Shown in pieces: positions 44,228 to 55,520 of a DNA stretch of 64,000 bases; position 1 is the stretch's first letter; each line of letters opens with the position of its first letter. The position numbers were made by a program, and so were the translations under genes. The notes below the pieces were generated by a model that had not been told where the DNA came from, did not search any database, and saw nothing but the letters and a program-made list of their open reading frames with translations. This DNA comes from Isoetes taiwanensis (lineage: Eukaryota > Streptophyta > Lycopodiopsida > Isoetales > Isoetaceae), in NCBI GenBank assembly GCA_021234155.1, contig JAJEKV010000137.1, positions 1,453,834 through 1,517,833 on the forward strand, given 5' to 3'.

Positions 44228-45831
44228 CGCGGACGCCCCTATTAAATATACGGGCCCCAAATTACACCCATAGGAAATCCCCATCCGTCCCTTCGACCGC
44301 ACGGGCCCTCCGCCTATCCCGCACTGAATCACCAGAAGGCCGAAGGGGACACGAAGGTGTCTTGCGCTACTCTTCCCCTATGGGCTCCTATCACAAATGA
44401 AGCATAAACATCGTAAGAACTAGCAATAATAATACATCATACTACCCAAGGGTAGCTCATCCACATATCCATAGCTGCAAAGAACATAATCATATGCCAT
44501 AAAACATGAGAGCTCCTACCCGTGGGTTCGACTCATAAGGAGGTCGACCGACCGATAGGTCTCAAGATAGAGCGCATCGAGTCATAACAATGGCGGGCTG
44601 GCTATAGACAATGGCTAGGGTTGACCACTCCATCCGCCTCCCCCCGCACACACTTTGCGCATGGGTTAGATCGGGCTCGCATGACTCTAGCCTTCCTGAC
44701 ACGCAATCCCATGGCATCACCCATCGGGACTACTCCAGTTGCATCTCCCCGGGTCCGGCCGAGGCAGAAGGGTTGCATCTCCCTTCCCGGGGTCTAGAGG
44801 CTCCCTCGGCGGCTAGAGAATCATGGCGACACACCATTCATACCCGATCAACCCCCCAAAACAAGAGCTTGCAACTCTTGAGAGGCATGGCACCATTGCC
44901 CTGTGGGTGTCGGACCCATGCTCGGCCCACAGAAGTGACCCACCATAAGCCTAGCCCACTATGGGATCCCCCCGTAGCCCCCACTGACAGGATCCTCCTC
45001 CCTCCGCATTGCCTCCCCCTGTGTAGTGCCGAGTCACATCATAGCCTCCATAACCCTACTGGGTTCCTATGCACACAGCCGCAATCTAATAGGAACAAAG
45101 GGATCTATACTAGAAGCATATTACATATGGCCCTAGGTCTCTACCCCCTTCCCAATACAAGAGGAGCAACATGATCAACCATCATCACATCACATCATAT
45201 CATGGTAATATCATAAGAATATCTTAACCTAATCATACATACCTAACTTACACGCTTAGGATTCCTTGATTAGGGTTCAAGATGCTCAACAAGGGTTCTA
45301 GGATGGCTCTACTCAAGATACAACATACGCACCCATCCGAGTGCTAACTTCCGTGATGAACTATCATGACTCTACTCCACCTACCGCCTCCGTAAGCGCC
45401 TCCTCCCATCCCCGGTGTCTCCATTGCTCCTTGACGGGTCGAGGTCGCGGCTCCCCCTACGATCATGCGATACTTCTGGGTCTGCCGCACTGTGCTATGC
45501 TACGATTTAAGGATGCTCAAACGGGATTTCAATGCGTGAGATGAATGTTTAGGTGCTAGAGTCGGAAAAGGGGTCTAGGGTTAGGGTTTGAGCCAATATA
45601 GGTTAGGGTCCACATGGGATGCCACGTGGCACCACTAGGATGGGGCCATGTGGCGGTTGCCCAATAGGATAAGGCCATGTGGAAATGGGCCTTATCCTAA
45701 GGATATCTAAGTTAAACAGTTAACTTAGATATGTGCCCCTTGCCACTTCTAAGGTATACAAGATGTGTAGATTGTATAGTGATCGGGTCCAGAATATAAT
45801 GATCTATGGTGTATATTCCCCGAACGCCACA
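44228..45831 (-). repeat. LTR of a second, related chromovirus
   Basis: It shares blocks with the first element's LTR: a 'cgcccctat...atatacg' start, 'gaccactccatccgcc', 'ggtctctacccccttcccaatacaa', and the end 'cgaacgccaca' next to a polypurine tract ('ttctccccctta'). The end at 45831 is well defined. The start is approximate because no target duplication is visible and it abuts LINE sequence. The family is related but clearly diverged. Confidence 0.75.
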
Positions 45832-46759
45832 TTCTCCCCCTTAGACAATGTTGTCCTCAAGATTGCGCTTAAGGTTACGAACCTATACTATTCCTACAAA
45901 TGTAAGTACACAACTTCAATTTTTAACTTAATTGATCAACTTCGTTATTAAACAGTTTATTATCAAAATTTAGGCTATATTTGTACTTATACAAAATTAT
46001 ATAGCCTTAACAAGGTTACTCCCTATAATAATTCAAAACATTACTATAAGAATTACTAGGGTCCATAATTTAAATCTAAATCATGGTTCCCCCATCTTCT
46101 CGTAATGCACCCCTCCTCGATGCTCGCATCACACTTGCCTGCACGAGTAGCACATTACGTTAGTTTAGTTAATAAATTTGTGGTTTTAGGGGACCACCCC
46201 CCTTACCTAATACCTTGCACTCGATCATGGCCATTTCGGATTTGATCTTAAGGACCATTTAAGATGATCCTATCATCGCCCATGATCATGTTACCTTGTA
46301 CTCTCGGGTCACCCTATGTCGAAAACCCCTAGTGCATCATGCCCCAAGGGTTTTAAGCTAGGGAACGCCTCACGATCCCATCATCGCAAGATGATCACTT
46401 TGACCTTCACCATGACCCCTTATGGCCAGTGTGCGAGCCCCGCATCGTGGCATAGAGAGCATCCCACCGATGTCCCATCATCGCAACACCATGCCCTCAC
46501 TTCTCTCTCTCGCATGACCCTATTGGTCATGCGCGCACCTCTTGGTGCATGTTGGCCTAGAGAATGCCTTAAAGGCTTATCTCATCATCGCCACATATTC
46601 CCCAAGATTCCGCATATGTATTCCACTAGCTAGAATACATCCGCCAGAGCTAAGGCTAACTAAGAAACATACTAAGCTAACCTCCTCGGTAAAGTCGGGT
46701 CGACTCAAGCCTGAGACGACCCATCAAACTCCTTCATAAAGTCCGGTATTGCTTCTCCA
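45832..46759. other. 3' non-coding part of the second chromovirus
   Basis: This runs from the polypurine tract to the end of pol. It contains the family motif 'ttaggggaccaccc' near 46190 and several 'catgatc/gatcatg' and 'atcatcgc' repeats, but no credible gene. Confidence 0.5.
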
Positions 46760-49250
46760 AATCCTACTTCAATACCCATGTCGCTGTTTTCCACCGCAAG
46801 TGTTTCCACTTGACCAAATAATCGGAGGAACCGAGATCTCCTAGTCTTCTTGAATGACTTATCAAGAATTAATTCAGCACAATTTCAACTTGTTCTCCGG
46901 CCATTTCCAACAAAGTTGGAGTATCCAAAACCTCATCGGATTAGGATTGTGCCTTTTCAATAAACTTACATGGAAGACTTTGTGGACTTTAAGGTGCGCC
47001 GGGAGATCCAACTTGTAGGCCTGAGAGCCCACCTTCTCCAAGATCTTGAACGGACTGCCCACCTAGGGGCAAGCTTCTTACAATTCCCTATGCTGCTTAT
47101 CTTGCTTCACCTTGATCTTCAACCACACGCTATCACCTACCTTGAACTCCCTTATGGTCCCCAGGCTCGCCGGGCCACACTCTTTCCACTTCTTGCTGCT
47201 AATAGGTATTCCCTTATTTCTTCCACCAGCTGCCGCATATCTCCTAGCATCCGGCCGATACTTCAACCTTTGACACAGGATTGTGCCAAGTATCTGGGGT
47301 TAGGCACTGGTACCCGTAATTGATCATGAAGGGAGACATATGGGATGACTCCTGGCCCGTACTATTGTAGGCGAATTCTACCAAGTGGATGTAATCATCC
47401 CACTTGGATTGCTTATTCCACACATAACTTCTGAGCATATTGTCGATGATGCGATTCGTCCGCTCCGTCTGGCCATCCGTCTGAGGATGGTATGCCATGC
47501 TCATTGAGAGCTTGGTCCGATCGAGCAAAAAGATCTTGCCGAATGCACTCATGAACTTGGAATCTCTATCCGATATTATCTCTCGAGGCATGCCATGGAG
47601 TCTAAAAAATTTCCTTTACAAATAGCTTGGCAAAGGTCTAAGGTCAGGTCCGTAGTTTTGCAAGGCACAAAGTGTGTCATCTTAGATAATTTGTCTACGA
47701 CAACCATTAATGCATCTTTGCCTCGTAGAGTTCTAGGAAGTCCTGTGATAAAATCCATGCTTACCACTTCCCATTTTGCATTCGCACCGCTAAAGGTTCC
47801 AAGGCTCCCGAATTGCTGGCTCGCTTTGGTCCGCCGGGCACAATTGGCACTCCGTCATATATCCGGCTATATGTTTCTTCATTCCCTACGTAAATAGCTA
47901 CTTCAATCTTGAAGTAGGTCTTCATAAACCCCGCATGCCCCCGCTATTGGGCTGTTGTATGTGTCATGAAGAATTAACTTCCTTACATCCACGATATCTC
48001 GCACACACAACTTATCTTTATGGTACAACAGGTTGCCTTCCTTCCTATAATGTTTGAAGGCTTCCCCGCTTCCTTATCCGTTCTAGCCTCTTTAGAGAGG
48101 CTTGCCCATACCTCCTTGAAATCACCATCGATGGTAATGTCTCCTCAATTTTCTTGCCATATGCACTCAAAAGAGTCGATATAGCATTACAATGTGTTCT
48201 CGCCTCAAGGGGTCTTCTAGAGAGAGCATCAAAGAACCACATTCAACTTACCCGCTTTATAAGCAATCTCAAATCATACTCTTCAAGGAATTCCATCCAC
48301 CTCCTATGCCTTAGATTGAGGAGTGGTTGGGTAAAGATGTATTGAGGCTCGTGGTCAAGATCTAACCCAAAATTTCCTTCCAAGCAAATAATGCCTCCAA
48401 ATACGAAGAGCTCTCACAATAGCTAGAAGCCCCCGATCATGGGTTGATAACGCCGCTCAAGCCGCTCAACGCCTTGGAATAATAGGCTACTACTCTTCCT
48501 TCTTGCATAAGGACTTCACCGTTGTTATCTTACTTGCATCCGCTGCTACCGCCTTGTCCTTTGTCCGATCCTGTAGAATTAGCACCGGTGTCGTTGTTAA
48601 GGCTTCCTTAAGCTTTTCAAATGAAGCTTGCACATTTCTCTTTCACCTTAACACTCTTAGTGAGGTCCGTCAAAGGGGACGCCCACTTAGCGAAGTCCTT
48701 CACGAACTTCCTATAATATCCTCGCCAGCACCTAGAAAGCTTCTTACTTCGCTACATTCTTTGAGCCGGCCAATCAACGATCGCTTCAATCTTTTATGGG
48801 TCGGTGGAGATCCCTTCCGCTGATATCATGTGGCCCAAGTACTCCACTCTTTCGGTAGCAAAGTGGCATTTGGAGAGCTTCCCATACAATCGATGCCGTC
48901 TCAACTTTTTCAACACTCTTTCTCAAATGTCGACAATGGTCTTCAATGGACTTGTCAGAGACTAGAATGTCGTCAAGAAAACAATGACAAACTCATCTAA
49001 GAACTCCCCAAGATGTCGCTCATGAGACGATGAAAGTTGCTGGAGCATTCGATAAGCCAAAAGGCATTACCGTGAACTCAAAGTGCCCGCATCAAGGCTC
49101 TAAAGGCGGTCTTATGGATATCTTCTTCCTTTATCCTTATTTGATGGTAGCCCCACCTTAAGTCAATCTTTAGAGAGCAACCGGGCGACAGAGAAGGCGA
49201 AGTCGATCGCCTTTGCCACGCCAAGAATGTGCGCCATTTTTCTTGATTGC
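46760..49250 (-). pseudogene. Truncated pol of the second chromovirus (RT to chromodomain)
   Basis: Minus-strand remains of RT (LKIDLRWGYHQIRIKEEDIHKTAF near 49200-49130), RNase H fragments (48.5-48.1 kb), integrase core ([26 protein letters not shown] at 47759, [13 protein letters not shown] and TDGQTERTNR at 47591-47244), an SH3-like region (47.27-46.87 kb) and a chromodomain core (YLVKWKHL near 46815). Both integrase Asp residues and the Glu are visible, unlike the stop-interrupted first element, but frames break repeatedly. Everything upstream of RT (gag, and any accessory genes) is missing, so this copy cannot show whether the family carries the H3-like gene. Confidence 0.82.
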
Positions 49251-52200
49251 TTTGTCCTATCTGATTCAAACTTAAATCTTGATCTCATTGCATAATTCAA
49301 GTCAAGCTTCAAGGCAATTTGTGGGATTTAGCTTGTCACCCTTGTAGGGGCTTGCAATTTCATGATTCCCCACATCAAATGCCACAAATGGATACCAATG
49401 TCTTCAATGATTATCAAACATAATTCGAGATTGACCTCGTGGATATCCAAAGGCTCTCCTCCTCGACTTGTGGAATTTGCTAATATCCGAACAAAGATTT
49501 TCCGTAAGAATTATTTGCTCCAGTAGTATTCATTTGTTCCGAAGTTCAAGAGAATTTGAAATCGAAATTGTAGAATCTTGGCTACATGTGAGTTCATTGG
49601 AAAGAAAAAGTCTCAAATTTCGAATCTTTCATGTTCATTGTGATTGGGCTACATCCAAGATCATGGTGAAAGTCTACTCAACAATGATTCATGTCTTCAA
49701 GGCCTCCATTTCTTTTTCAATTTGGTTCTCGAAAGTGTGGTTTTCCTACTTTCTCAAATTTAGATAAGCTCTTCCCCTGCTTTCTTTCCTTGCCCTTTGT
49801 TTTCCCTCCCCGCCAATTCGCACACGTTCCTTATGCTTTTGTAGTTTTCACCGGTTCTTTCTCGATGGCTCTTAAAGGCAAAAATTACCCTAAATTTCTC
49901 TCCATTCTCGCTTTTGGCTTTAAGACCGAGGCACCGCCAGCCAGCTTAAAAGCCCCATCGATTGTGTTGTGGATATTCGTATTCAGCCACATAGACCTAG
50001 ACCACGTAAAACCTAGGTAAAGGAGTAAATGGCGCCTTTAAATAACCGGGCCTAATGTTTAATGATCGGGTTGAATAGGTATTTTGCTAAATACGAAATG
50101 AAGGCAGCTTGCTCGGGTTGTCTAAGCTTCTTGTCTCCCTTTGTCACGTAAGCAATATACCGAAAGGAAAAATATGAGCTGCACTCGTAAGAAGAGCAAG
50201 GCTCGCAAGCTGGAAACCTCCCTTTCAAGAAGAACTTCAAGTCTAATTTTGGTGGCAAACAAGTCGAAAGGACAAAACAAAAGCTCGTGATAGGAGCGAA
50301 TCTCAACAGTCTCAATACCTTATTTCCTGCTTCTATTTCTCGCTATTGAAGAACTAGGTAAAGTCTATAAGGTAAAGATGGGTCGATAAATTGTTGAGAA
50401 CTTCTTTTCGTAATATATCTGCCCTTTCCAAGTTTACATTGCATGATAAAATCGTTTTACCGCTTTTCAAGAGTACATATGATTATATTCTGCCCTATGA
50501 GAGATGTGAATGCTAAATGCATGGCTGCTGGCTAGACTCTACCCGATCCTTTAGCAAAAAATGCTGAGAAAATGATAGCTCCAGACTAATAATAAATCTT
50601 CTTAGAGATATTAGTCTGCAAACATTAGATATGGATGATTTTCTAGTCCATGTGATGGATGGAGTGCCAAATACTTAACATTTTGATCAACAATATAGCG
50701 GAGAATGAGTCGAAGGTCCTAATGGTAGGATTTAGGCTCATAAACAGTCCATGGCAGCTTTTAATATTTCTATTATCGCATATGAGTAGCCTATTTTCTT
50801 AACTCCTTGTTTGTTTTCTTAATGATTATGAACATATGAGGAAAATAATTTCTGGGCTGTGGTAAGCAGCCAGCAATTCTTTCATTATAGTAAACATGCT
50901 GGCCTATTTGCATGATGTTATACTTCACTATGGTTACGCCCATCCGATCGAATCTTCGCTTCTCAAACAGTTAAGATCCTTCCATAAAAATCCTAAAAAT
51001 TTCATTTTCTTTGGTAATTTTGCTAACTCATGCATTGGGCAGTCTTCAATGGATCCTTTATCTTTTAGAGTCCCATGCTGGGATGCTTCTTCCATGTATT
51101 GGGAATTAAGGGAAGGGTAGAGACCTAAAAGCCTCTTAGCAGTAGAGATGTCTCTAGCTAGATCCCTTAATACCCAATAATTAATTGCTCAGGCACAAGA
51201 GCCAACCCGGCCGCGGATGCTATGATGTGGTTCAAAGACCGATAACGAAAGTATGATGGTGAATCGAGTGGGGTCTTGCCTAGCGCGGATACAGTGACTC
51301 TTACAAAGGTGCTAGGCTTATAGCCGGCACCGTGTGTGGGCCGTGTATGGGTCCGACACTCTCCTCGGGTCGCAGGATGTGCCTATATGGACGCCTGGCT
51401 CGAATCCGCGTGTGTGAGCCCGCCTTTAGATTTAGGGGAGTAAGTCGGGTATGGATGCGGGGTCGCTGATGCGCACGTATTCTCTAGCACACCCAGGGAT
51501 CCGTTATGCTCGGAAGGAGAAGCCTCTCTCTGACCTTCATCGGATCGAGGAGATGTAACCCTGAGTAGTCCCGTAGGGTGATTCCTTGGGATTGTGTTCC
51601 TGAGGGCTACAAGCACGCCATAGCATGATTCAAATTTATCTCGCAAAGTGTGCAATGTGGGCGATGGAGTGATTACCCCAGCCATTGTCTTATGCCACCA
51701 ACGCCATGTTATACTCGTATGTTTGCTTCTGATGTATAAGATTCCCATAAAGGACGGGGACGAATGACACCTCCAGAAGCCTTCACCCTATTACTTGGCC
51801 ATTCCAAGTGGTCCGAGTATGACGGGAGGACCTACCATGGTGATGTAGTCGCCAAGGAGGGGAATTCCTCAGATTTGTACGATGGGAGCATCGTGATAGA
51901 TTCCGGGAGCGCCACGCTGGTATTAGAGCATGGTTTTGTGACCAAAAATCAAGCAGACCGCCCATAGCCTAACTCGCTGGTTGACAGGACTTCTCCTAGG
52001 TTAAAGTAGTCAAACTCAGAGTTAGCATGTTAGTTGGCCTAGTTATGGGAGGAATGATCTAGTGAATAAGGAGAGTGTTCCCTAGTAGAGTGGTTAAGGT
52101 CAAGATGAAGCCGAGTTTCGAAGTTCTATAAGTTTTATAACTTTCCCGTGTAGCTCCTGATTGATGAGATTTTGCTTCAACGGTCGCGTAGTCCAAATAC

Positions 52201-52900
52201 TATAGAGGGGTCATCCATCCGCAAAGAATGTAGTCGAGGAAGTGGCACAAAATCCAACTCTCCGCCCCACTGGTTTGATGTCTAGAATCGAATATGTAGC
52301 ATAATAACAGGGGCTTTTTTTGTATTTTTGTACGATTTCCACAAAGGTATTCCTAAGATTTCATGGCGTATTCGAATGGATGTACTAATGCGTACATCTA
52401 GAGTGCACCATTTCTTAGTCGCTGATTTAACTTTTTTTTCAATGGTCCAACATCCAAGGGCTCACAACAAAAGCCCTCTTTTTTATTTTAGGGCTGAACA
52501 TGCAAACCTCAGATAGCATTTCGTGGCATTCTTGCAAAAATTCTGCAAAAATTAATGTTCTTGTGATCGAGTGGAAACAGATTTGGAGTGGCAGAGGATG
52601 ATGTCACGGATGCTTGCTTCAGCTTTGTGCTACATATTCAAAGTTTCCATGGCATGGCCTGGTTTATTTACATGTGAGCAAATTTTAAGTGGTGAAATTG
52701 GGTCCTGAGCTTGGAAACGAGGTGAGTAGGAATATTGAAAGCAAGTCGCAAAACATGAGGGTTTATACCCCCGCTATGAAGTCAATACGAGCCATGTTCG
52801 GGATCGTGAGGACAGAAAAATTAGGATTTGCCATAACATTTTGACATGCGCCTATCCGGCTTGATACTGCTAGATTGAAGTGATGGCACGGATAGTGGTG
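49251..52900. other. Unassigned mosaic stretch
   Basis: I see no confident gene. Patches such as 49980-50320, 51170-51740 and 52020-52280 have a smoother, GC-richer character than their surroundings and could be diverged organelle-derived or retroelement DNA, but no gene can be named. A frame at 51764-51967 contains VIDSGSATLVL, which faintly resembles an aspartic protease active site; this alone is not enough for a call. Confidence 0.3.
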
Positions 52901-52961
52901 ACTCTCCGTGAGTACCGTGGTTCGCTTTGGGCCTTTCGCTGTTGGAGGCAAAATCTTTATT

Positions 52962-53060
52962 ATGTCAACCTCCAACCCATGGACTTTTTATCCGACTCCA
53001 GAGGATGTTGGTGTTTGGCTTGAGAAAATTGGTCTTGAAAGCTATAAGGAGACTTTTTAG
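52962..53060 (+). pseudogene. SAM-domain protein fragment
   Basis: From the ATG at 52962 the frame reads PWTFYPTPEDVGVWLEKIGL and then ESYKETF, matching the first two helices of a sterile alpha motif (W...EDVxxWLExIGLxxYxxxF). TAG at 53058-53060 stops it inside the domain; the sequence beyond (GGLDPKQASQ) is still SAM-like in the same frame. SAM domains mediate protein or RNA contacts. The rest of the parent gene is not evident. Confidence 0.55.
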
Positions 53061-54527
53061 GGTGGCCTCGATCCAAAACAAGCATCTCAAGAAATATGCA
53101 GATAGGTACAATGTGTCGTCCAACCGTGGTTTTGGGTGAAATGAATGTGCCGCAAACAAGAAATTTTGAGATCTATAACTTATCCCAAGCTTGCTTATCT
53201 TATGTCAGAGAAAATTCATTTGTGACCCTCTTCTTGTTTTGTAGTGTATTTTCTACTTTTCTTGGGAAACATAGCATGAACTGGGGGATCCGTCCTTTGT
53301 TTACTTGATCTTTAACCGCATCTGCTTTTATAACAGCATTCCAAAGAAGTCGTTAATGGATGACTACTTAATTGTTCATGGAGACTAAGAAACAAGGCAC
53401 CCATGAACCGAAAGTGAAGATATTGCAGCCGGAGCTTATTATTTCTTGCATTCTTTATAGATATATTACTAAACAACAATATTCTCGCATTCTCTATGTT
53501 ATCTCTTGGCACCACTTGCATGCATATAACAAGGGTGATTGTTATGGCAGAGTATGAACCATTGTGTTGTTCCAAGTCGGGAATTGAGAGGAAGAAGTGG
53601 TACCTTCCTCTTTTTACCCAAGTTTTGCCGTTGTTACTTTTGTGAAGCCTATGAGCTTAATTCTTGTGTGTCAAGGTTGGCAAGACAGAGGAACAAATTG
53701 ATCAACCGCTCATCATCTTGCAACGCGGGTTAAAGGAAGAAGGTGATGGCAAAGAAAAAGCATCTTTTCTTTCATACCTTCAAAGAATACAAAGTTGGCC
53801 AATGAAGTATGTCAGAATTTAGTAAACCCATAAGCCGCCAAGAGGTTGATCACTAAGTTTGCACTTTTACGTATATGGCTTGTTCCTCGAAAGGTTGCTG
53901 CGGAAAGACTAGAAATTATCAAATAGAGTAACAAGTTGTGTGGTTGATTCTGCACCAAATAGATCCGTGATTCCCACCGGTGGCACGCTACATTGCTTCC
54001 ATTAGTTCAAGATGAAGAAGCAAACGGTCAGAATCCCTAAGGTATTTGTATGGTTTCTTCAGCGGGACTGTTTGTTGTTTATGTTATCCTCATAAATATT
54101 CAAACATGTTGTTCTTTATAAACCATTTCTGAGGTGAAGAGATTTGCCCTTCGTGATCTTTTGTGTATGACAAAAATAATGCAAGGCAAAGTTTTGGCAG
54201 TGTTTATAGATGTTGTTTAATTTTGTAAATGGTGCATGCAAAGTATGAATATGCCAGAATTCAAGATTACCAAAGGACTTTTGCAGATGGATGAAGATAA
54301 TGAAATATACTGTCCAATTTACGGGGTGCATATTTGTTTCTGATGATGTTTGTTTGACGAAGATAATAGTGCATATTTGTTTTTGATGATGACATCACTA
54401 AAGTTGCCTTTGATTCTACTTGCTTTCATCTTGAAAATGTTTTTTCTTGTCTATTCTTGGCTAATACCTTAGTCGCATAGATGTTTTATTATATGTTATG
54501 ATGTGTTTTCTCCGGGTCAATCCGACA
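53061..54527. other. Unassigned stretch between gene scraps
   Basis: No supported gene. A frame near 53540-53800 has ordinary protein-like composition (MAEYEPLCCSKSGIERKKWYLP) but no recognised domain. Confidence 0.3.
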
Positions 54528-54640
54528 CATGGATGAGGGGTACACAAACTTTTTCAAAGAAATGCCTCAAAAGGACATGTCTTCATTTAATGCTATGATA
54601 TTAGCTTATAGTAAACATGAGAACCTTCAAGCAGACATCA
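54528..54640 (+). pseudogene. Pentatricopeptide-repeat (PPR) fragment
   Basis: One open stretch reads FFKEMPQKDMSSFNAMILAYSKH, the core of a plant PPR motif (F..MP.KD..S.NAMI.AY...). PPR proteins bind organellar RNA. Only about one repeat is present and neither side extends it, so this is a relic or captured scrap. Confidence 0.6.
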
Positions 54641-55074
54641 TCTATTCCGGTAGTTCTCACAGAGAGTTTCCATCCGTAAAATGTGGTCCGCCTTTTTAAA
54701 AGAGGCCCTCTCGAGATAAAATGATCATGTTCTTTAGCACATGTTATCATATGCACTAATGCACTAGCATATGCATCACAATGCAAAATTTTACAATACA
54801 AGGGGTATTTTAAACTATTTTGACAGTTGATTCTCTTGAACTAGTGGTACTGCTTTATATTGGGCGCCATGGCCCCTTCAAGAACCTTATGATGTTATTG
54901 TTGTTTTTGCCCATTTTTTAACAATGTGTTTGCGATATTTGGGGCCTGTTTGGTATGCAATGGAAATAATTTGTTTGTCTTGATGTTATTGTGCTTTTTA
55001 GTAATTAATGTTTAGACCCATAAAGTTTACCTATGTTTGTTTTTAGTTAGGCCCAAGGGCCCAAAATTTTTTAA

Positions 55075-55520
55075 TATAACAATCAACACAAACAACTACC
55101 ATTAACATTATTAACATAAACTATTGCATTTGACACATTTAAATTAAAATCCCCCTTAAACCCCCTTTTGATTTGGGTGCATATTCACACGGGTTACGAG
55201 GGCAAATGAGAGCCTCTAAAATATATGTACAATACATATATAAAATTAACACCATTAAGTACATTCTCTCAAACCTTTATAGTACTTTGCAAATCTCAAA
55301 AACTTGTACATGCATACCCCACAAACGAGGGATCGCTATGTACAAATTCGTGATCATGAATAAAGGCAAATATACCCATCCGGATGTACTCAAGTGTCTT
55401 AGAGTAACCCCCCGTAGCAATATGCACCCAAATCAAAGGGGCTTAAGGGGGATTTTAATTAAACGTCAAATGCAATAGTTTATGGCATTAATGTTAATGG
55501 TAGTTGTGTGTTGATTATAA
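55075..55520. mobile_element. Foldback MITE with ~120-bp inverted repeats
   Basis: The left arm (from 'tataacaatcaacac', then 'aactaccattaacatta', 'taaactattgcatttgac', 'aaaatcccccttaa', 'gatttgggtgcatatt') recurs as its complement at 55400-55520. The two arms could pair almost throughout, with about 200 bp between them. It encodes nothing. The target duplication is not clear, so the superfamily is open. Confidence 0.8.

Noticed and set aside
51764-51967. Possible retroelement protease (DSGSATLVL)
   Set aside because: One short motif in an isolated 67-codon frame without flanking gag or RT.
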